Source: Prevotella disiens JCM 6334 = ATCC 29426 (GTDB lineage Bacteria; Bacteroidota; Bacteroidia; Bacteroidales; Bacteroidaceae). Taken from it: DNA of 64,000 nucleotides. The notes below the pieces were generated by a model. That model was given only the letters and a program-made list of their open reading frames with translations, searched no databases and was not told where the DNA came from. The translations under genes and the position numbers were made by a program. Positions 57,365 to 64,000 of this stretch are shown in pieces. The first letter of the stretch is position 1. Every line of letters begins with the position of its first letter. The stretch spans positions 36,069-100,068 of the forward strand of contig NZ_BAIS01000003.1 of assembly GCF_000613345.1 (NCBI RefSeq), read 5' to 3'.

Positions 57365-58771
57365 ATGAATGTTCAACTTAATGCTCAATGGAAGCAGTGT
57401 CTTCAACTTATTAAAGATAATGTGACAGAGCAGCAGTTCGCCACATGGTTTGAGCCTATATTATTCGAAATGTTTGATAAGGACACCCATACTATTTTGG
57501 TACAGGTGCCAAGTTTGTTCATTTACGAATATTTAGAGGAGAATTATGTCGATTTGTTGAACAAAGTGATTACGCGTGTATTTGGAAAAGGAATTCGATT
57601 AAATTACAGAGTTGTAACAGATAAGGCACATAATCTTACTCAAGATTTGCAATCTGAGAATGTAGAGCATGTTGAAACAAAGTTGCCTACTAATCGAGGA
57701 AACCAAAGTCCGACACCATTAGATATTGCTCCACAAGAAATTGATTCACAATTAGACCTCCATAAGTCTTTTTCAAATTATATTGAAGGCGATAGCAATA
57801 AGTTACCTCGTTCTATTGGCTTGTCAATTGCTGAACACCCCAATACCACACAGTTCAATCCAATGTTCATTTATGGACCTTCTGGTTGTGGTAAAACGCA
57901 CCTTATAAACGCAATAGGCTTGAAAATAAAGCAGCTTTATCCACAAAAGCGTGTGCTTTATATATCGGCTCGTTTGTTCCAAGTGCAATATACCAATTCT
58001 GTATTGAACAATACAACGAACGATTTTATTGGCTTTTATCAAACCATTGACGTGTTAATTGTCGATGATATTCAAGAATGGATTACTTCAATAAAAACTC
58101 AAGATACGTTCTTCCATATTTTTAACCACCTGTTTATGAATGGTAAACGCATTGTTTTAGCTTGCGATAGACCACCTGTTGAGTTGAAAGGAATGAACGA
58201 TAGATTGCTTACGCGTTTTTCTTGTGGCTTAATAGCTGAACTTGAAAAGCCAAACATCCAACTTTGCATTGATATTTTAAATAGTAAAATCAAGCGCGAT
58301 GGTTTGAATATTCCTGACGAAGTGGTACAATTTATTGCTCAAACTGCGAATGGAAGTGTAAGAGATTTGCAAGGTATTATTAATTCTTTGTTGGCTTATA
58401 GCGTAGTTTACAATAGCAATGTAGATATGCGATTGGCTGAAAGAGTTATCAAGCGTGCTGTGAAGATTGACGATGAGCCTTTGACTATCGATGAAATTCT
58501 TGATAAGGTTTGCGCCCATTTCAATGTAACGACCAATGCTGTAAACTCTCGTTCACGCAAACAAGACATTGTTTTGGCTCGTCAAGTGAGTATGTATTTG
58601 GCTCAGAAATTCACAAAGATGCCTGCTAAGCGTATTGGTAAGTTGGTAGGTGGTCGCGACCATAGCACTGTGTTGCATAGTTGTTCGCAAATAGAAAAGC
58701 GTTTGGAAGTAGATAAGGGCTTCAATGCAGAACTTTCCAGCATTGAAAACTCTTTTAAATTAAAGGGATAA
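57365..58771 (+). CDS. dnaA: Chromosomal replication initiator DnaA
   Basis: 468 residues. Domain I (NVTEQQFATWF), a variable linker, then the AAA+ core: FIYGPSGCGKTHLINAIG (Walker A) and VLIVDDIQEWI (Walker B). Domain IV ends AKRIGKLVGGRDHSTVLHSCSQIEK, the DNA-binding signature. Binds oriC and opens it. Monocistronic. Confidence 0.96.
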   Translation: MNVQLNAQWKQCLQLIKDNVTEQQFATWFEPILFEMFDKDTHTILVQVPSLFIYEYLEENYVDLLNKVITRVFGKGIRLNYRVVTDKAHNLTQDLQSENVEHVETKLPTNRGNQSPTPLDIAPQEIDSQLDLHKSFSNYIEGDSNKLPRSIGLSIAEHPNTTQFNPMFIYGPSGCGKTHLINAIGLKIKQLYPQKRVLYISARLFQVQYTNSVLNNTTNDFIGFYQTIDVLIVDDIQEWITSIKTQDTFFHIFNHLFMNGKRIVLACDRPPVELKGMNDRLLTRFSCGLIAELEKPNIQLCIDILNSKIKRDGLNIPDEVVQFIAQTANGSVRDLQGIINSLLAYSVVYNSNVDMRLAERVIKRAVKIDDEPLTIDEILDKVCAHFNVTTNAVNSRSRKQDIVLARQVSMYLAQKFTKMPAKRIGKLVGGRDHSTVLHSCSQIEKRLEVDKGFNAELSSIENSFKLKG

Positions 58772-58799
58772 GTATCTTTTGAGAAGATAGACAATATAA

Positions 58800-58843
58800 A
58801 AATAACCATTAGAGCAGTTGGCTTTAATGGCTATTTTTTTATT
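58800..58843. terminator. Bidirectional terminator between dnaA and the thiamine operon
   Basis: An imperfect 15-bp stem (about 58800-58815 with 58821-58836), followed by a T run on the plus strand and flanked by A on the left. Confidence 0.7.
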
Positions 58844-58858
58844 TTGACATTGCAAATT

Positions 58859-59512
58859 TTATTCTTTTGGTTGGTGAGTTTGGTAAACCAAGTAGGTGGA
58901 ATCGGAATAAATGGTGAACGAGTAGCCTGTGGCTTCGTTTAAAGTACCTTGCCAAAATTCTTTGAAAGGATAAAGGTTCCATTTTAATCCTTGACTTTCG
59001 ATGTGTTTACAATAGCTTTGGAAGACGCTCACTTGTTGCCTTGGAAAGCTTTCAAAGGTAGTCTTTCCGTGCGAGGGTGTAAACCAACCATAATCGGTAA
59101 GCATGGTTGGATTGATTTTGAAATGCTTGTAATAATGTAGCAACAGCGCAATGTTGCCCAAAGTATGGTCTTCTCGCTTGCCCGTCGCACCAAGATAGCA
59201 GAATGAAGCACCGTCAGTTAAATTGAAATGTTGTAAGACATATTTTGTAGCTTTGGTCAAATCGTTGTCTTCTTGTTCCGCTATGGTGTGGAAAATATGC
59301 TGATATTTCTCCTTTGTCGTTTGGGAAATAGAATCACCATCACCCACGATTATCTCTGGTTCTATTTCCATTTCCAATAAATCTTCCACAGCTCCGTCGC
59401 ATGCTATCAAATGTTTTGCATGGCGGAGAATGCGCATTGCCGTTACACTTGTAGGAAAATCGCCTGCGGCAAGTATAACAACATCATATTCAAAGTTTAA
59501 TGTTTTCATCAT
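58859..59512 (-). CDS. Thiamine pyrophosphokinase
   Basis: 217 residues. ACDGAVEDLL, IVGDGDSIS (the DGDS motif) and EQEDNDLTKATKYVL are the catalytic core of thiamine diphosphokinase, and GATGKREDHTLGNIALL is also conserved. It makes TPP from imported thiamine. Its start overlaps the pnuT end by 23 bases, so the two are translated together. Confidence 0.9.
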   Translation of the reverse strand: MMKTLNFEYDVVILAAGDFPTSVTAMRILRHAKHLIACDGAVEDLLEMEIEPEIIVGDGDSISQTTKEKYQHIFHTIAEQEDNDLTKATKYVLQHFNLTDGASFCYLGATGKREDHTLGNIALLLHYYKHFKINPTMLTDYGWFTPSHGKTTFESFPRQQVSVFQSYCKHIESQGLKWNLYPFKEFWQGTLNEATGYSFTIYSDSTYLVYQTHQPKE

Positions 59513-60116
59513 TTTCTTTCATCATTTTCTTCCACTTATAGAATCCTGCAACAGCTATGATAGCATAAAGTGCGTAAAGCCCAGCTGTAAATGGAATGTT
59601 TTTGTAAATGTAAAGAGCCGACAATTCAATATCGGCTACTACCCAAATCCACCATTGTTCGATGTATTTCTTTGCTAAAGCCCAAAGTCCAACAATGCTG
59701 AGTGCATTGCCAAAACTATCTAATACAGGGACGTTTGAATTGGTAAAGGTAATTAAAACATAGTAAATTGCGCCCCATAAGAGCAAGAAAACAAATAGAG
59801 TAGGTAGTATTTTCTGTTTTGGAAATCGGGTTATTGGAACTTCAATATTTTCTTTTTTCTTTCTTCCAAACTGCCAATAAAGAAAGCCATAGACAGCTGC
59901 GAGAATGTAATAAATCTGCATTCCGAAGTCAGCATATAGTTTTGCTTCATAGTAAACAAAAGTGTAAGCTATGGGCATAATAAGTCCTGTGAGCCAAAGC
60001 CAAATGCTTGCTTTATATTCTTGGTAGATGTAAACGAGTCCGATGACGGTTCCCACTACATCTAATATTTGGTAAGTATCGGCTTCTTGGAAGTATTGAA
60101 TGATGTTGTTCATCAT
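59490..60116 (-). CDS. pnuT: PnuC-family thiamine transporter (PnuT)
   Basis: 208 residues with about seven membrane segments. The WLWLTGLIMPIAYTFVYYEAKLYADFGMQIYY motif region and WWIWVVADI are PnuC features. Presence downstream of a TPP riboswitch and TonB receptor and overlapping thiamine pyrophosphokinase points to thiamine rather than nicotinamide riboside. It works by facilitated diffusion with trapping by phosphorylation. Confidence 0.9.
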   Translation of the reverse strand: MMNNIIQYFQEADTYQILDVVGTVIGLVYIYQEYKASIWLWLTGLIMPIAYTFVYYEAKLYADFGMQIYYILAAVYGFLYWQFGRKKKENIEVPITRFPKQKILPTLFVFLLLWGAIYYVLITFTNSNVPVLDSFGNALSIVGLWALAKKYIEQWWIWVVADIELSALYIYKNIPFTAGLYALYAIIAVAGFYKWKKMMKENDENIKL

Positions 60117-60135
60117 TTGCGTTTGTAAAAATAGT

Positions 60136-60168
60136 AAAACCCTCTTCGCAGCATAACCACGAAGAGGG
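60136..60168 (-). terminator. Intra-operon hairpin between the receptor and pnuT
   Basis: CCCTCTTCG (60140-60148) and CGAAGAGGG (60160-60168) form a 9-bp stem, followed on the minus strand by TTTTACTATTTTT. Partial termination would favour receptor over transporter expression. Confidence 0.65.
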
Positions 60169-60177
60169 CTTTTTGTA

Positions 60178-62535
60178 TTAGAATTTCAGCGTAATATTAC
60201 CCATCATTGTGAATCCAGCCATTGGCATGAATCCTATTTGATAGTAACGCTTCTCGTTCGTATATTTGTATTTTTCGCTTACTGCACTATAAACCCAACC
60301 GCTTGCAGCATAGTGGTTGTTGAAAATGTTGTTGAAATCTAATCCCAATACAACACCTTTCAACCATGAAACCTTCTTACTTAGATTCAAATTGTAAGTA
60401 AGATTAATATTGGTTTGCGAGAAAGCTGGCAGCGAACGGTCTTTATTCTCTGAATTATCCAAATATTGGCGGCTCACATAATTGGTATGCCAAACAAGTT
60501 GTGCGCCTTGATAATGGAAGTTCATAAATCCATTTAAGATAGCCGAAGGCGAGTAGGCGAGGGTAGAGTTGTCGTAATGCACCTTTAAAGGTTGCTTTTT
60601 GTTGTCCCAATTGTCTACGTACTCATCGAAATTCTTGATTTTATTGATGCTCAATGCTGCGTTACCTTCGAGTGTAAACCATGATGTTGCGTCCCAACCA
60701 GCGGTAAGTTCTGCTCCCATACGGTAAGATTTATCAATGTTTGTGGTAAGCTTTTCGCCAATATCGCTCTTTTCTCCCGTTTGAACAAACTGGTCTTTAT
60801 AGCCCATATAGTAAAGGTTAGCCCCTATGCGCCAATCATTTGCAGCATATTGGTAGCCCAATTCAAGGTCGAGCAAGTGTTCGGCGTTTGGTGCAGGATA
60901 CTTTCCGTTGTCGGTAAAGTTGTTGCGTTCTGGTTCACGACTTGCGTATGCAAGCGACAAATAAGCCTTATGTCCGCCGTTATGGTAACTAATACCTGCC
61001 TTTGGATTCACAAAATTGTAATTTTTTGCTATGTTTAATATTTGATTAGCGTATGTTCCGTCAGCTTGCTCATAGAAACGGTCGTTCTTTCCTGTTGCTT
61101 CGTAATATACATGGCGGTATTGCAAATCGGTAAACAAATCCCAATTTTCATTCAAATAGTAGGTTGCTTTAGCATAAGCACTATAATCGTCCTTCTTTCC
61201 GTCCGAGTCATAATACTTCAATTCGCCAAATTTTTGTGTCTGTCCCTTATCGGCAATGTAGGTAAGATAGCCGAAATGACCACCCATAAATTTCTGTAAA
61301 TTGAGTCCACCGAGAATGTTCCAACGTTCGTTTCTATAATTTACGTTGTAGACAATGCCTGCTGTGTGCTGTGTAAGTCCCTTCTTTCTAACGAAATCGC
61401 CATACTTAATCTTCTTTCCATTCTTATCGGTTGCCACCAAACCGAATTTAGCAAACTTGTTGTTTGGGCGAAATTCACGATAGTAACCATGTCCGTAGGT
61501 GTAGTGAAGAACTATATTGTGCGACCACGCAGCGTTTGGTTTGAATGTTGCCGAAAGTATGTTATGGTTCTGATAAAAGTTATCGGTTGTCTTGTCCCAA
61601 TAACTTCCGTCGTCCATTTTGTATCGGTAGGTTTGATATTTTCCGTTCTTATCGGTTGGGAAAGCGTATTTATCGTAGTCGAAAACCAGACCTTCGTAAA
61701 GCGGATTAAATCTGCCTAAACCACGCTCGTACAAGTCTTTATAGGTTTTTATGTCGCCTCCCATGAGTGAACCATCATCGTTTCCAGCCACAACACCATT
61801 CCATGCTTGTCCAGTCTTTTCAAAGTTGCCAATGTTTTTGTATTTTATTTGGAATTTATCGGCAATATAAGTCAAACCACCATAGTAAGAACCCGACCTG
61901 CCAGCTGTGCCATGGAGGAATCCGTCAGTAGCTGTTTCGTGGTAAGCACCATCAAAAATGAAATGATTGGCAAACAATCCCGTTGAGAATTTTACGCCTG
62001 TGTTGTAAGTTTTGTATGTTCCGAACGAGCCACTCAACTCTACTGAAGGTTTGAAATTAGGAGTTTGAGTTGCCAAAGATATAGAACCACCGAAAGCACC
62101 GTCGCCATTGGTTGATGTTCCTATACCTCGTTGAATTTGAACGCTACCCATAAGCGCACCATACGAGTTCATGTTTGCCCAAAAAACAGTTTGGTCTTCA
62201 GGCGAATTGAGCGATACTCCGTCGAGTGTAATATTGATTCGACTGCCTGCTGCACCACGAATGCGCATTGCAGCAGTACCCGTTCCGAGACCATTTTCGC
62301 CCCAAGCAAATATGCCTGGTGTGTGTGCAAAGAGGAAAGGTAACTCCCGTCCACTTTTTGAAAAACGGTCTAATTCTGTTTTTTTAATGTTAGTCACTGC
62401 AAATGGAGCGTTTTTCTGCGCTCTAACGCCTGAAACAACAACCTCTTGTAGTTCTCGACTTGCCAATGTATCTACCGTTTGTGCGTGCGCACCTGCCGTA
62501 GAAACCATTGTTGCAAGCAATAATAGTTTTTTCAT
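60178..62535 (-). CDS. TonB-dependent receptor for thiamine (OMP-thi type)
   Basis: 785 residues. Signal peptide ending AGAHAQ, TonB-box region ELQEVVVSGVRA, plug domain (GTGTAAMRIRGAAGSRINITLDGVSLN), then a 22-strand barrel ending MAGFTMMGNITLKF. It lacks the N-terminal carboxypeptidase-like domain of SusC receptors. The upstream TPP riboswitch and downstream thiamine genes indicate thiamine as ligand. Confidence 0.88.
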   Translation of the reverse strand: MKKLLLLATMVSTAGAHAQTVDTLASRELQEVVVSGVRAQKNAPFAVTNIKKTELDRFSKSGRELPFLFAHTPGIFAWGENGLGTGTAAMRIRGAAGSRINITLDGVSLNSPEDQTVFWANMNSYGALMGSVQIQRGIGTSTNGDGAFGGSISLATQTPNFKPSVELSGSFGTYKTYNTGVKFSTGLFANHFIFDGAYHETATDGFLHGTAGRSGSYYGGLTYIADKFQIKYKNIGNFEKTGQAWNGVVAGNDDGSLMGGDIKTYKDLYERGLGRFNPLYEGLVFDYDKYAFPTDKNGKYQTYRYKMDDGSYWDKTTDNFYQNHNILSATFKPNAAWSHNIVLHYTYGHGYYREFRPNNKFAKFGLVATDKNGKKIKYGDFVRKKGLTQHTAGIVYNVNYRNERWNILGGLNLQKFMGGHFGYLTYIADKGQTQKFGELKYYDSDGKKDDYSAYAKATYYLNENWDLFTDLQYRHVYYEATGKNDRFYEQADGTYANQILNIAKNYNFVNPKAGISYHNGGHKAYLSLAYASREPERNNFTDNGKYPAPNAEHLLDLELGYQYAANDWRIGANLYYMGYKDQFVQTGEKSDIGEKLTTNIDKSYRMGAELTAGWDATSWFTLEGNAALSINKIKNFDEYVDNWDNKKQPLKVHYDNSTLAYSPSAILNGFMNFHYQGAQLVWHTNYVSRQYLDNSENKDRSLPAFSQTNINLTYNLNLSKKVSWLKGVVLGLDFNNIFNNHYAASGWVYSAVSEKYKYTNEKRYYQIGFMPMAGFTMMGNITLKF

Positions 62536-62565
62536 TTTAAATATTTTGATAAAAAAGTAGTAAAA

Positions 62566-62648
62566 GGGGAATCCCTACGACGGCATTATCCGTATCAGGT
62601 TTATGGGTCTATTCTCAGCAAGTTCAAACGAACAAGCACCCCTTAGTT
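62566..62648 (-). promoter_or_regulatory. TPP (THI box) riboswitch
   Basis: On the minus strand the element reads GGGGTGC, then GCTGAGAATAGACCC, ACCTGATACGGATAATGCC, and closes with AGGGATTCCCC. These are the conserved pyrimidine- and pyrophosphate-sensor loops. It lies about 30 bp before the receptor start, so control is probably translational or by a nearby terminator. Confidence 0.95.
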
Positions 62649-62667
62649 ATCATTTTGAAAACCAATG

Positions 62668-62675
62668 CAAAAGTA
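62668..62675 (-). promoter_or_regulatory. -7 box of the thiamine operon
   Basis: TACTTTTG on the minus strand, about 20 bp before the riboswitch. Confidence 0.6.
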
Positions 62676-62819
62676 CAACATTTAAGCCAAATAGCCAAGA
62701 AATGTAGGGCATTTTAAAAATGGAATTTATAAGTGTTTGATAATAATTTTTTGTATATGTTAGTAGTTTTTTTAAGCAGCCTCTGTTTATATCAATTATT
62801 TATTGTAATTTTGCAGCCG

Positions 62820-63045
62820 AATGGAGCGATAACTTGTTTGTTGTGAAATTTATTTTTAGTTAAAATATTAGCGTTTGCTATTTATTCTATACGTTCCTGA
62901 AACTTGCCGGTAGATAGAACGAACCCCAGAATAAATAAGTGAGCGTCTACGATAGCGTGGGCGTGTTTGCTTATCTGGGGTTATAGGTTTCCGGCAAGTA
63001 CCTAAGGAACGTGGATAAGTTCAACGTCCACGTTTCTTTGTACTT
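62820..63045 (+). ncRNA. Structured RNA with 6S-like rod architecture
   Basis: After a TAATTTTG box (62807-62814), stacked helices close a single rod. They are ACGTTCCT/AGGAACGT (62891-62898, 63005-63012), ACTTGCCGG/CCGGCAAGT (62902-62910, 62991-62999) and AACCCCAGA/TCTGGGGTT (62922-62930, 62974-62982). An apical stem at 62944-62963 has an ATAG loop. A terminator-like stem AACGTGGA/TCCACGTT with a T-rich tail follows. No reading frame spans it. Rod shape with internal bubbles fits 6S RNA, but I cannot confirm the family. Ends are approximate. Confidence 0.55.
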
Positions 63046-63100
63046 GTTTTGAAACCTATTTTTATTGAATATAGTGGCTCGCATAAATTGTATTCAAATT

Positions 63101-64000
63101 ATGTCAAAAGAAACGAGTCTGATGCTCAAAGGTGTAGCTATCCTTATGATGATTTTTCTTCATCTTTTTGCAAAACCTGATATTGTGAATAACTGTCACC
63201 CATTATTGTTTATTGGTGGTAAACCTTTGGTTACACTCTTAACTCATAGTTGCCTTCCTGTTGGATTCTTTCTGTTACTTAGCGGATATGGATTTCATTA
63301 CCTTTATGTCTCTGGACGTGATATAGGACCAATATCACAAGTAAAACGACTTCTTAAATTGTACATTGCATATTGGTTTATTTTGCTTATTTTCGTAAGT
63401 ATAGGTTCTTATGTGAATCCTGAAATATATCCTGGAAACTTGCAAAATATTATAGGAAATGTAGTAAGTTGGGAAAACTCTTATAATTTAGAACATTGGT
63501 TTTTGTTCTTTTATGCTCTATTGAGTTTAACATCTTTATATCTTTTTAAAATAGTTGATAAGTTAGGAAATTTGAAGGCGTTTCTTTTCTTTTGTCCTTT
63601 GTATTTTGTAACAGCCTATATAATAAGCCACCATATCGCTCCTGCACATGCACTTCATACTGTATTTGGAAAGGTAATTACTTATTTAGAATTAAGTTTT
63701 ATTTTTGTTTTAGGCGCTCTGTTTCACCGCATTAATGATAAACGCGGATTGAAAATTAAGTTTTTTGAGGGTAAAAAGTGGTTAGTAGTATGTTTGATTC
63801 TATCCTTGGTAACAATAAAATGTTTCATAAGTCCTGGAGCAATTGATTTTATTTTTATATTGGCTTATATTATCTTGTTTTTGCAAATAAATATTAGCAA
63901 ATTAACATCATCGATTCTTATGTTTTTTGGTAAATATTCAATGATAATGTGGCTAACACATTCGTTTTTTTGTTACTATTTGTTCCAAAAATTTATTTAT
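63101..64000 (+). CDS. Acyltransferase family membrane protein (partial, C-terminus outside window)
   Basis: 300 residues are visible from ATG 63101, open to the window end. KGVAILMMIFLHLF is the first helix with the family His, then GFFLLLSGYGFHYLY. About nine further hydrophobic segments follow, with NLEHWFLFFYALLSLTSLYL among them. This is the Acyltransferase_3 (OatA/exopolysaccharide O-acetylase-like) layout. It probably acetylates a surface polysaccharide. Start and end context are otherwise unknown. Confidence 0.8.
   Translation, partial: MSKETSLMLKGVAILMMIFLHLFAKPDIVNNCHPLLFIGGKPLVTLLTHSCLPVGFFLLLSGYGFHYLYVSGRDIGPISQVKRLLKLYIAYWFILLIFVSIGSYVNPEIYPGNLQNIIGNVVSWENSYNLEHWFLFFYALLSLTSLYLFKIVDKLGNLKAFLFFCPLYFVTAYIISHHIAPAHALHTVFGKVITYLELSFIFVLGALFHRINDKRGLKIKFFEGKKWLVVCLILSLVTIKCFISPGAIDFIFILAYIILFLQINISKLTSSILMFFGKYSMIMWLTHSFFCYYLFQKFIY

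Noticed and set aside
62131..62560. Rightward frames over the receptor start
   Set aside because: Antisense to the signal peptide and plug of the TonB receptor.
62820..63045. RNase P, tmRNA or SRP RNA
   Set aside because: None of their conserved core sequences was recognised; the single-rod shape fits 6S better.

Overview
This window looks like chromosome of a Bacteroidota member, most likely a Prevotella-like Bacteroidales. Three things point there. Promoters carry the Bacteroidota -7 box TAnnTTTG, often with TTTG about 20 bp upstream. The cluster ftsX-DUF3098-uppP-truB-queA-folK, the MurF-alanine racemase fusion and the GSCFA protein are typical of the phylum. Secreted proteins have short signal peptides ending near AQ. 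No tRNA or rRNA gene was recognised.

Layout. 1-5.2 kb: a partial polyprenol-phosphate glycosyltransferase, a secreted protein, hemW and an EF-G-like GTPase. 5.3-10.6 kb: a probable envelope-glycan cluster (glycosyltransferase, HIT-like DUF4922 protein, SpoIID/LytB protein, AmpG-like permease). 10.6-13.0 kb: two secreted or outer-membrane proteins of unknown role. 13.0-14.0 kb: a repeat-rich intergenic region. 14.0-17.0 kb: UDP-glucose dehydrogenase, an esterase and a radical SAM protein. 17.1-21.5 kb: the ftsX-folK operon. 21.6-27.8 kb: a WG-repeat protein, Dps, a YfhO-type membrane protein and the mtnN-luxS pair for S-adenosylhomocysteine detoxification and AI-2. 27.9-40.6 kb: an integrated mobilizable element. 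40.6-58.8 kb: an outer-membrane barrel, typA, rpsO, GSCFA, a Fur-family regulator, murF-alr, rmuC, a C1 peptidase, a nitroreductase, class II ribonucleotide reductase, folB, an amidase, an MlaD protein and dnaA. 58.9-62.7 kb: a thiamine operon (TPP riboswitch, TonB receptor, PnuT, thiamine pyrophosphokinase). 62.8-64 kb: a rod-shaped structured RNA, possibly 6S, and a partial acyltransferase.

The mobile element has two adjacent tyrosine recombinases, two excisionase-type HTH proteins, a VirE/VapE-type ATPase, a Toprim primase-like protein, a MobV relaxase, and an AraC regulator divergent from a MATE efflux pump. Its left end and the relaxase 3' end are present twice, about 2 kb apart and diverged. 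Between the copies sit a small membrane protein and an LPO_1073/Vpar_1526-like protein, preceded by a perfect sigma-54 consensus. This looks like defence-type cargo.

The most unusual host feature is a family of intergenic arrays built on an exact 22-bp period. There are five arrays and 16 units, each with the core AAAA-N7-TTTT. A reused set of 7-mers in either orientation fills the middle. I know no name for it.

Caution: thirteen or more loci, including essential ones, are broken by small indels, mostly a lost base in a GG or CC pair. I read most of these as sequence errors and give the joined gene spans.
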